Shown piece after piece: positions 45,266 to 53,986 of a stretch of DNA of 64,000 bases. Position numbers and translations under genes: made by a program. A model generated the notes under the pieces. That model had not been told where the DNA came from, made no database searches, and saw only the letters and a program-made list of their open reading frames with translations. Origin of the DNA: DATAZK01 sp965199805 (GTDB lineage: Bacteria; Actinomycetota; Actinomycetes; Frankiales; Frankiaceae); the NCBI GenBank assembly GCA_965199805.1, contig CBDATO010000001.1, forward strand, positions 3,447,591 to 3,511,590, read 5' to 3'. The first letter of the stretch is position 1, and every line of letters starts with the position of its first letter.

Positions 45266-46485
45266 ATGATCAACTCTGCAAAGCAAGCCGCTATGGCGTC
45301 AGCCTCCAGCCGGAGATCGCGGTGCCTTTCGGTCATCGCCACGGCGGTCGCCACCGTGGCAGCGGGAGGCATGGTGGGCTGCAGCAGCTCAGCCAGGTCA
45401 GCCTCACCCGGCACGCCTTCCCCGTCCCAGACCCCGACGCGAGTCCCTTCGCCGAGGTCCTCGGGCGTCTCCGGCGCCATCATGGTTTCGAACAACAACC
45501 TGTATTGCCCGCTGCTGGTTGCCGGTCAGCAGCCGCGGGTGGCTTATGGGGCCACCGTCAACGGATGTGTCGTCAAGCCCAGAACGATGTGCCGTAACGC
45601 CCAGCTCGCGGGCGCCATGCTGCGCGGTGGTCTGTTCGACTACGCAAATCTCAGCGGGGCCGACATGTCAGGAGCGACGCTGGCCCTTGCCGCGTTCACT
45701 GACGCCCAACTCGCCGGTACGGACATGAGTCACACCACCCTCATCGAGGTTCGCGGGCGGATCTCACCGGCGCAACGTTCTGCAATGCGCTGATGCCGGA
45801 TGGTTCGGTTCGCAGCCCCACAAGGGTTTGTGCCCGAGGCAGACGACTCCCTCCAGCGAGGGCAAGCCGATCCGTTGCCATCGAACAACGTCTTTTTCGG
45901 TGCGATCAACGCTTGTTAACGGCAAGCAGCTTCCCGCCGGGAGCTCATTGCACGGATGCAAGATCCAGGCTTACACGACGTGTCCAGGCGCCAAGCTCGC
46001 TGACGCGGACCTGCAAGGCGGTTTCCTCGGTTACGCGAGCCTGAATGGCGCGGACCTGTCGGGAGACAACTTCTACCTCGGCAGCATCGTGTTCGGCAGA
46101 GCTAGCGGCGCCAACTTCGAGCGCATCCAACTGGGAGGGACGTCAGCCGTGAACGCCACCATGGAACGGTCCTCGTTCGACAAGGCAGAGTTGAACCTGA
46201 CCAACCTGGTCGGCGCTCACCTGCGTGATGCTCACTTCACGGAGGTGGACGGCAGGCTCGCCAGCTTTCCGACGCTGACCTGCGTGGGGCCGATTCAACC
46301 GGTGCAGACTTGAGTGAAGGGTCGCTCGCAGTCTGAGCGGGGCCACCCTGCGCAACGCAAACCTGACAAAGTCCACGCTCCTTGGGGCCAACCTGGCCGG
46401 AGCCGACCTGACAGGGGCGACGTATTGCAACACGCTGATGCCCCACGACACGGTCAAGAACCCATCATTGAACGGTTGCACCTGA
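45266..46485 (+). pseudogene. Pentapeptide-repeat lipoprotein, decayed paralog
   Basis: ATG 45266 begins a lipoprotein signal (lipobox MVGC), then VKPRTMCRNAQLAGAMLRGG and pentapeptides (NLSGADMSGATL). At least four frameshifts follow: ADLTGATFCNALMPDGS, SNNVFFGAINA, LVNGKQLPAGSSLHGCK...ADADLQGGFLGYASLNGADLSG, and finally LSGATLRNANLTKSTLLGANLAGADLTGATYCN...NGCT with stop at 46483. The order of blocks equals that of the gene at 1-1154. Only the first ~160 residues could be made. Confidence 0.7.
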
Positions 46486-46530
46486 TCGGCGGGACCGACG
46501 AGGTCGTGGCCGGCAGCGAGAAGGGAAACC

Positions 46531-47208
46531 ATGCCCACGCAGGATGACCCGTACGAATACGGCGCGGCGATGGCCGGCATCCATCAGGTGTTTCGTGACG
46601 CCGTGTCGCGAACGGGGCCGCTGGTCGCGTCGGTGGGGGAGAACCCCGGTCGTCGCGAACTGGTCGGCTCCTACCTGGACAACGTGTGGCAGTTGCTGCA
46701 CGTCCATCACCAGGGTGAGGACAAGTACCTGACCCCGCTTCTGCTGGAGCGAGGCAGCGATGACGAGGTCGCGGAAGCGGCCCGCGTCGGCGATCAGCAC
46801 CAGGCTCTCATGTCGCCGCTGGCCGAAGTGCAGGACAGGCTCACCGCCTGGTCGACTGGCCGCGCGCAATTTTCAGGCGACGCGCTGGTACGGGCGACTG
46901 ATCAGCTGGCGTCGCCGCTGATGACCCACCTGGATAACGAGGAGCAGATCGTCGTTCCGCTCGCCATCCGTTATCTGGCTGCATCGGAGTGGAATCAGAT
47001 GCCGCGCGACGGCCTGGTCAGTTTCACCGGCGACAAGCTGTGGCTGATCATCGGCCTCATACAGGAGCAGATGCCGGATGAACGGGTCGCGGTGATGAAT
47101 GCCCACATGGCCCCTTCGGTGGCGCAGGCCTGGACTGCCTCCGGCCGGCAACGTTTCGCGGACGAGATGGCAACCCTCCGCAGCCAGGAATCACACCAAA
47201 ACCGCTGA
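46531..47208 (+). CDS. Hemerythrin HHE-domain protein
   Basis: The 225-residue protein has the di-iron ligand pattern of HHE hemerythrins: H18 (GIHQVF), H57/H59/H60 and E63 (LLHVHHQGEDKYLTPLL), H90 (DQHQAL), H133 and E137 (THLDNEEQIVVPLA). Such proteins bind O2, NO or iron. A C-terminal extension of about 75 residues (EWNQMPRDGLVSFTGDKLWLIIGLIQEQMP) is common in actinobacterial members. ATG 46531 follows AAGGGA. It is convergent with the LAL regulator gene. Confidence 0.8.
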   Translation: MPTQDDPYEYGAAMAGIHQVFRDAVSRTGPLVASVGENPGRRELVGSYLDNVWQLLHVHHQGEDKYLTPLLLERGSDDEVAEAARVGDQHQALMSPLAEVQDRLTAWSTGRAQFSGDALVRATDQLASPLMTHLDNEEQIVVPLAIRYLAASEWNQMPRDGLVSFTGDKLWLIIGLIQEQMPDERVAVMNAHMAPSVAQAWTASGRQRFADEMATLRSQESHQNR

Positions 47209-47229
47209 CGGTGCTGGGCATATGGCGGG

Positions 47230-49854
47230 TCAGCGACCGCGCCGCAGGTCGCGGCGATCTGTGATCCCGAGCTTCCGCATCGCCCGGTATAGATGCGATT
47301 CGACCGTGCGGATGGACAGCACGAGTCGCTCGGCGATCTCGGCGTTGCTGAGGCCCTGGCCCGCCAGCGCCGTGAGTTGTTGCTCGCGTGCGGTCAGCGT
47401 GATGAGGGCATCGTCGACGCCTGAGAAGACCGGCGGGGGTGAGCCGCTGCCTCGGGCGTGCAACTCTCGGGCTCGGGTGGCGGCGCGGCGTGCCGAGTCG
47501 TTCTTTCCGCGTCGGCCGAAGGCATCAGAGGCGTGAGCGGCGGCCTCCACGGCGTAGCGCAGCGCGCCGATTTGCTCCATCTCATCGGCGACGGCCAGCA
47601 GGTCGAGCCCGTCGCCGGCGGCGAGCGCCCGAGCGTGGGCTGCTTAAACAGACACCAGCCGGGCGTCGCTGCGTCCGTCATGACGCTCCAGTTCGGCTAC
47701 TAGCGTGCGGGCGGGTGCTCCGGCGCGCAGCGCCTCGTACGTCATCCTGGCAGCGTGAACCGGGCTCGGTGACAGCTCCTCAGCAGCGGCGAGCATCAAC
47801 CGCCGGGCTCGGGCCGGATCACCCTGCGCGTGCAGGGTCCACGCCTGCGCGCGCACGACATAGGGCATCTGATGGCCGAGCGGCTCGGCATCACCGAGCC
47901 GAGCCAGCAGGCGCTGCTGCGCCTCTTCCACAACTGCGGGATCGGCCACCGGGTACTCGCGCTGACAGGCTAATTCGAGCTGCGCCGCCGCTATGACCGG
48001 CAGGAGACCGACCGGATCGTGGTGTTCGAGTTGCAGCTGCGATTCGGCCAGCAGAGCGCCCGCTTCGGCGTAGCGACCCGCCGCCTGACGGACGATGGCC
48101 AGCGAGTACGCAGCCTGGCCGGAGGCGGCGTGTTCACCCATTCGGACGCCCGCGGTGAGGGTCGCTGTCATCCACTCCTCCAGCGCGGGCCAGTCCTCGC
48201 CGGTCTCGACAACGATCCGGCTCCACAACGAAAGGGCAATGGCCTCATTGAGGTTTCGCAGCGGTGGGGTAGGTCTCGCGCGCGAGGCCAGCTCGAGTGC
48301 TTCCCGGGTACGGCCGCTGTAGAAGAAGTTGGCGAAGTGCACAGGCTGGAATTGGCCGCGTATGTCGGAGTCGACGTCCGCTCTCGACAGGAAGTCCATG
48401 GACGGTGTGACGTCGAGGCCAAGCCGATCGAAGGCCGCCACCCGAAGCTGCAGTGCCCCGACGCGATGCTGCCAATCGAGGTCGGGCCACCACGCCACCG
48501 CCCGCTCGAGGAGCGCCTTCAACTGTGCCGGCCGCCGCAAGCCCCACTGCACTACCTCACTCTGCTGCTCGAGGTATTCCCAGGCTTCCTGCGCCGTTTC
48601 GAGGTCGGGCTCGGCTTCGGCGAGGACGGTCGCGGCTTCGGTGAACTGGCGCCGCACCGTATGCGCGCGAGCTAGCAGTAGCCGCGCCTCGAGTGACTGG
48701 TCGGCCTGCAGTGCGAGCTGGGCCAGGGTCGCGGCGAAGCTTGGGTCACCGGTTACGACGGCAACCCGGCCGGCCTGCAGAGCCAGCTCGGTGGGGAGCG
48801 GCTCTTGCGCGTCGAGCAGCCAGCGAGCCAAACGCAAGGCGTCCTGCTGGCCAGGGGATTCACGCGCGCGCAGGAGCTCGACCAGACGCAGTCGTATATC
48901 GCGAGCGCGAAGCGTGCCGAGCGCGGCACGGACGACCTCGCCGTAGAGCGGATGCGCCAGCCGCACGTCGGCGCCGGCTGACGGACGATCGAGGCTGATG
49001 AGACCCCGCGCCTCGGCACCCGACAACGCATCGCTGCCAACGAGCGTCAACAGCTCGGCGAGCCGGAGCGGTTCACCGAGCGACAAGAGGTCCAGCACCT
49101 GCTGCTGCGAATCCGGCAAGCCCGCCATGCGTGCGGAGACCAGCTCTGACAGCGATGCGCTCACGGGCGGCCGGGTAGGCAGCTGCCATAGGCCGCTCGT
49201 GCGGTGCAACGCTCCACCGGCGACTGCCCCGAGTACCAACTCGCGCACGTAGAGAGCGTTGCCACGGCTGGTGGTCCAGACCCAATGGAGCGTCGCGCGG
49301 TCGACCGCTCCGCCGACGATGCGTTCGGTCATCGCCGCGGTCTCGGCCTCGGTGAGCACCCCGAGTTCGATACGCAGCGCACCGGCGTCTTTCCACAGTG
49401 AGGTGATCGCATCCGGGGTCGGTTCGCCGCTTCGTATCGTTGCGACGACGAAGGCGGCACCGGCCGTTGCGAGCTGGAGAACCAATGTCGCCGAAATCGG
49501 GTCCAGCCATTGAGCGTCGTCGACTCCCAGCACGAGCGGCCGCCCTCCCGCTCGCGCTTTCAAGGCCTGGACGCTTCGTTGCAGGAGCTCGAACGGATCG
49601 TCGGACCGGACCTCGGCTGGTATCAAGGCGGTGAATGGCCCGAGCGTCAGACCCGTCGAGCTGCGGGTCGCCTGCACCCAGCCAGCCACTGCGGTATCGC
49701 GTGCGGAGGCGAGAACTTCCCGGGCCAGCCTGGATTTGCCCACGCCCGACGGGCCGTGGATGACGATGCCGGAACGCGCATCGGCACGAGCGCGCGCGAT
49801 CTGCTCAAGTTCAACCCCACGACCGACCAGCGGCCAGGAAGGTGCCCCGGCCAC
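47230..49854 (-). CDS. LuxR-type LAL regulator with in-frame stop
   Basis: The frame from GTG 49854 has Walker A (GPSGVGKS) and Walker B (PLVLGVDDAQWLD), a long helical middle, and a LuxR HTH at the C-terminus (LTAREQQLTALAGQGLSNAEIAERLVLSIRTVESHLYRAMRKLG). A TAA at about 47645, after DARLVSV, interrupts the same frame; the following residues AAHARALAAGDG continue naturally. Without readthrough the product loses its DNA-binding domain. The HTH differs from those of the other two LAL proteins. It is the last gene of an operon after the acetyltransferase. Confidence 0.7.
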
Positions 49855-49861
49855 TAGTGGC

Positions 49862-50452
49862 TCATGCCGATGTCTGCTCCGTCCGCAACCACCAGACGTC
49901 AACCTCGCGGTCGATCACCGGGTTGTGCACCTGTCGCGCGATGCTCATGCCGAGCTTGCCGGCTACCCGTTGAGAGCGCTCATTGTCGGGGTGGATGATA
50001 GATAGGATGTCGCTCAGCGCCAGTCGGCCGAACGCGTCGTCTCGAGCCGCGGTCGCCGCTTCGGTGGCGAGCCCTCGTCCCCAGCACTCCGGATCCAGTC
50101 GCCAGCCAAGCTCAGGTACGGAGCCGGCCGCGGACAGGAACGGCGGTACGTGCGCTAGCCCGGTGAAGCCGAGGAAGCGTCCGCGTTGACCCGCCTCGAG
50201 CGACTCCAGCGCCCAGGGCCCGAAACCGTGGGCCTGCCAGTGACCGACCATCAGGTCGTAAAAACCTGCCACCGCCGCATCGTCCACCGGGCGGTTGAGG
50301 TATCGGCCAACCTCGGTATCCCGGTTGATCCGCGTCATCTCTGCGGCGTCTGCAGGCTGCCAGCGGCGGAGCAATAGACGTTCGGTGCGTAGCTCGTCCA
50401 CCGCTTCAGTGTTACGCAGTTCGGCGCATGCTGCGGGGTCATTGCTACTCAT
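49862..50452 (-). CDS. GNAT-family acetyltransferase (RimJ-like)
   Basis: The 196-residue protein has the RimJ/RimL-type layout: LRTERLLLRRWQPADA at the start, a beta-strand pair (FLGFTGLAHVPP), the acetyl-CoA loop WGRGLATEAATAARDDAF, and SIIHPDNERSQRVAGKLGM. It acetylates an amine of an unknown substrate. Its ATG overlaps the stop of the hydrolase gene (ATGA), and its stop lies eight bases before the LAL start, so these genes form a tight operon. Confidence 0.85.
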   Translation of the reverse strand: MSSNDPAACAELRNTEAVDELRTERLLLRRWQPADAAEMTRINRDTEVGRYLNRPVDDAAVAGFYDLMVGHWQAHGFGPWALESLEAGQRGRFLGFTGLAHVPPFLSAAGSVPELGWRLDPECWGRGLATEAATAARDDAFGRLALSDILSIIHPDNERSQRVAGKLGMSIARQVHNPVIDREVDVWWLRTEQTSA

Positions 50453-51735
50453 CGCAGGCGTGCCGGGGCCGCGACGGCGAATGCCTCACTGTCATGGCCA
50501 ACCGCCGGTGCGTCAGCGGGTTGCAGGTAGTTCTCCAGCCAGTCGAAGATTCGCGTTTCGCGATGCGCCGAGCCGAGCGGCTCACAATGGCGGCCTGCGC
50601 CGTCATCCGCGGAGAAAGAGGCCAGCTGCTTGACCCCGGGGAGTATGTCGTAGAGCCGCCGTGATTGTCCCGGCCAGAATTGCTCCCCCTCCGCTTCGGT
50701 GATCAGCAGCGGCGTCTTGATATCCATCAGCTCCTGGCCCAACCGGTACCTACTTACGGCGCGGTAGAGCTCGAACCGCGAGTCGTTGCCCCGGCCGTAG
50801 GGCTCACCCCAAGAGCGGAGCATCGCCGACATCGCCGGCGAGAAGAGCTCTGCGAGGCGCATCTCGCGATCGAAGGCCTCCCGGTCGTCGTCATCAAGTC
50901 GGGCTCGCATGGTGGGCGACAGTGCAACTCGCCACGATGTGCCCACGTCGATGACTCCAGGGTCGACGACGGCAGCGGCGAGCCGGTGCTCGAAGGCCAG
51001 CGCCCGCGAGACGCAGTAGCCGGCCTGACCGACACCGATCACCGCCGTCCGGGCCGACTCGACGTCGGGACGGGTCAGCAGGGTGTCCACGACGGGGGTG
51101 AGTACCGCCTCCCAATCCGAGCGGGACGACAGGTGGTGTTCGACGAGGGTTGACTGTTGACCCGGGCCATCGAACGTCATCCAGTGGTAGCCCCGGTCGC
51201 CGGCAGCCGCCCCGCCCTGCGTCTACATGTGGGAGGTAGCACCGTCGCCACCGTTGCTCATGATGATCAGCGGCCGACCTTCCCCGGGGCAGGCGTCAGG
51301 TGCCCGGAAGAAGTAGCCCGGCAGCGTCGTGCCCTCATAGGGGATCGCGATGCGCTCGCCGGGCACCGAACTGAGATCAACGATGTTTTCCCAGCATTGA
51401 CGCTGGCGCCGCCAGAGGTCGAGCCGGCGTTCGGGTTCGCTGGAGTGCCAGATTCTGGTCAGCGCGGTCGCGTAGTAGGTCGCGGCCCGCCGGTAATGCG
51501 CCAGAGCGCTGCTGCGGCGCCCAGCCCGGTGCGCTTGCACAGCAGCCGACCAGACAGCCCCGCCGGTTGCGGTCCATTCGTGCAACCACGAATCGGCGTC
51601 ACCATCTTTGATACGACCGGCGGTGGCAAGAACCTCCCCGACATCAGCAGCTTGCCGGTAGGCCGCTCCGAGGGCTACCTCGAAGCCGAATTGGAAGTCA
51701 TCGTCCTTAAATAAGATGGCGGTCACCGAGCTCAC
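50449..51735 (-). CDS. Alpha/beta hydrolase, nucleophile missing and one in-frame stop
   Basis: A helical N-terminus (RAGRRSSALAHYRRAATYYATAL) and catalytic domain resemble the FrsA/2,6-dihydropseudooxynicotine hydrolase-type family (IPYEGTTLPGYFFRAPD, IIMSNGGDG). A TAG at about 51224, after ATSHM, interrupts the frame, which continues QGGAAAGDRGYHWMTFDGPGQQ. The nucleophile elbow is GVGQAG, where GxSxG is expected: the Ser codon is GGT. It is probably inactive, or not a hydrolase. The GTG start overlaps the upstream membrane protein stop. Confidence 0.7.
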
Positions 51736-52346
51736 GCCCGCGTCGGAGCATCAGTGACGGCCGTGGTGCGCTTCGCCGCCCAGACCACCAGCACGACCGG
51801 AATGACCCAGTTGAAGATGGTGTTGGCGCGGTGGGTGTCGATCGCTCCAGCTATCAGGTGCGCCGGAACCATCGCCAGGAACACCCAACCCCACATGGCG
51901 GTCAACCGCCGGTTGATTTGCCGGAACTCGCGGGTGTCCCAGAACCGGCGCGGGACCGACCCGCGTGCGTACTGTTCGGTGAACGGCATGAACAGCAGCG
52001 ACCCGAATGCCGTCGCTGCTAGTGCGGTGGCAGCAATGGCCCGGGCGTAGCGGGCGATCCCTTCAGCGGTGGACGGGTCCACCGTGACAGCGACCGCGGT
52101 GAACCCCGCAAAAGCCAGGACAGCCGCCAACTCCAGCAGCTTCGGGCGCCCCCGCAGCAGCGACGGCGCGGCGATCCCCACCGCGGCTAGCAGCGCCACG
52201 AGCGTGGCTGCGCGTAACGAATCGTGCTGTGTCACGAGTGTGAACAGGATCCACGGCACGAACGCCAGGTAAATCCCTTTACCGGGTCCGCGTGACGGAC
52301 TCGTGGTGGGTTCTGTAGGCCGCTGGACGGTCATTTGTGAGGACAT
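51732..52346 (-). CDS. Conserved membrane protein, paralog 2 of 3
   Basis: The 204-residue protein has the family signature MPFTEQYARGSVPRRFW, FRQINRRLTAMWG, AHLIAG and the final helix NWVIPVVLVVWAAKR. Several membrane segments are predicted by eye. ATG 52346 follows GGAG. It heads an operon with hydrolase, acetyltransferase and LAL regulator, and diverges from a carotenoid oxygenase gene. In the left cluster its paralog is in one operon with the oxygenase, so the association is conserved though the order differs. Confidence 0.75.
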   Translation of the reverse strand: MSSQMTVQRPTEPTTSPSRGPGKGIYLAFVPWILFTLVTQHDSLRAATLVALLAAVGIAAPSLLRGRPKLLELAAVLAFAGFTAVAVTVDPSTAEGIARYARAIAATALAATAFGSLLFMPFTEQYARGSVPRRFWDTREFRQINRRLTAMWGWVFLAMVPAHLIAGAIDTHRANTIFNWVIPVVLVVWAAKRTTAVTDAPTRA

Positions 52347-52432
52347 GAGTGGCTCCGATGCTGTCGGTCGGAACGGACCCGGCGGCCCGTTCCACTGTCC
52401 TCGAGCTTGACCGCCGAGCCACTGGTGGTCCT

Positions 52433-52450
52433 CAGTAGCGCACTACTGCA
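52433..52450. promoter_or_regulatory. Palindromic operator-like site, copy 2
   Basis: The same 18 bases as at 44242 (CAGTAGCGCACTACTGCA). It lies between divergent genes: about 87 nt before the minus-strand membrane protein start and 15 nt before motif copy 5 on the plus strand. Confidence 0.55.
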
Positions 52451-52465
52451 ATTGGTTCACCGGGC

Positions 52466-52489
52466 GGACTGTGGATTCTTCCTAGGGCG
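52466..52489 (+). promoter_or_regulatory. Shared 24-nt motif, copy 5
   Basis: It reads GGACTG, nine bases, then CCTAGGGCG, with both blocks perfect. It ends 30 nt before the ATG of the second carotenoid oxygenase. Confidence 0.7.
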
Positions 52490-52519
52490 TGGCCCCCCCG
52501 GCCGGTCGAGGATAGTTCC

Positions 52520-53980
52520 ATGATGACAATCCGGAGTTCCCGCCAGCCGGGAACGGCGCAGCATCTGATGGAACCGGTTGACATGGCTGCGGAGCAGCAT
52601 CTGAGGGGCGTCTTCGCCCCGCAGGTGCGCGAGGTCGACTCCACGGAGCTCGTCATCGAAGGTGAGCTGCCAGCCGAGCTCGAGGGTGATTACGTCCGTA
52701 ACGGGCCGAACCCGCGGTTCAGCCCGCTCGGTGGATACGTCTATCCCCTGGACGGTGACGGGATGCTGCACCGCGTTCAGTTTCGCGGCGGGCGGGCCCG
52801 CTACAGCAATCGATGGGTACGCACCCCAGCCGTCGTCGCGGAGGAAGCGGCCGGACGTGCATTGTGGCCTGGCATCACCGGCTTCGGCTATACCCCGGGC
52901 CCCGAGCTGGTCGGACCGCAATTGGCGCACACCGTCAAGGACCTCCCCGGCATCAACGTCGTCCGTCACGCTGGGCGGCTGCTGGCGCTGGCCGAGTCGG
53001 CGCCCCCGTTCGTGACATCGGCCGAGCTGGCCACGCTCGAGCGTGAGACCTTCTGCGGGATGCTGCCGGCCGGCATCACGGCCCACCCGAAGATCGATCC
53101 CGCCACCGGCGAGATGGTCGTGTTTTGCTACGGCCTCAGCGAGCCGTATCTGACCTGGTCAGTCATCGACCCCGGCGGCATACCGACCCGGGCGCAGACG
53201 CCGGTGGCCGGCGTGGATCGGCCGAGCATGATCCACGATATGGCCCTGACACCCACCTACCTGGTGCTCGTCCTCGGGCCCCTGTTCTTCGACATCGCCG
53301 CCGCCAGGTCGACCGGATCTCCGATGTCCTGGGAGCCTGAGCACGGAACCCGGATCGCGTTGATTCCGCGCGCCGGCGGCCCAACCCGCTGGCTCACGAC
53401 CGATGCGTTATGGCTATGGCACACGGCCAACGCCTTCGACACCGTCGCCGCTGACGGCACGGCGCGGGTCGTTCTGGACTACGTCCAGTGGACGGCTCCC
53501 GGCGGCCTCGCCCCAGGTGTCAGCTCGACAGGGTCGTTGGCCCGGATGACCCTCGACCCGGTGACCGGAACTGTCACCCGCGAGATCCTCGCCGACCGGG
53601 GGATGGAGTTTCCGCGTATCGACGACCGGATGGTGACCGGCCCGCATCGCCAGATAGGTACCTCGTTGAAGACCGGCTTGCGCGAGCTGCCGACGGGTGA
53701 CGCTGACAGCCTCGGCTGGTACGACACCGCCTCCGGCGAGTTCGAGGTGTGGTCGGCCGGCGACCTCGCCGTGGGCGAGCAGACGTTCATTCCCCGGCCA
53801 GCTGACCCAGACCCTTCCCGCGGGTGGTGGGTCACATACGCAACGGACCGCAACGATCTGAGTAGCCGGCTGCTCGTTCTGCCGGCAGCCGACCCGACAG
53901 CCGGGCCGGTCGCGACGATCCGCCTGCCGCAGCGGGTGCCCCTCGGGTTGCACGGCGCCTGGCTGCCGAGCGTCCCCTGA
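52520..53980 (+). CDS. Carotenoid cleavage oxygenase, paralog 2
   Basis: The 486-residue protein is clearly related to the one at 5435-6868 along its whole length. The iron histidines are in TAHPK, IHDMA, LWHTANAF and GLHGAW, and YVRNGPNPRF and LDGDGMLHR are present. ATG 52520 follows GAGGAT. It differs mainly at the N-terminus and in short loops, so the two copies may differ in substrate. It is convergent with a LAL regulator, six bases apart, and divergent from the membrane protein. It is undamaged. Confidence 0.9.
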   Translation: MMTIRSSRQPGTAQHLMEPVDMAAEQHLRGVFAPQVREVDSTELVIEGELPAELEGDYVRNGPNPRFSPLGGYVYPLDGDGMLHRVQFRGGRARYSNRWVRTPAVVAEEAAGRALWPGITGFGYTPGPELVGPQLAHTVKDLPGINVVRHAGRLLALAESAPPFVTSAELATLERETFCGMLPAGITAHPKIDPATGEMVVFCYGLSEPYLTWSVIDPGGIPTRAQTPVAGVDRPSMIHDMALTPTYLVLVLGPLFFDIAAARSTGSPMSWEPEHGTRIALIPRAGGPTRWLTTDALWLWHTANAFDTVAADGTARVVLDYVQWTAPGGLAPGVSSTGSLARMTLDPVTGTVTREILADRGMEFPRIDDRMVTGPHRQIGTSLKTGLRELPTGDADSLGWYDTASGEFEVWSAGDLAVGEQTFIPRPADPDPSRGWWVTYATDRNDLSSRLLVLPAADPTAGPVATIRLPQRVPLGLHGAWLPSVP

Positions 53981-53986
53981 AGGCGC

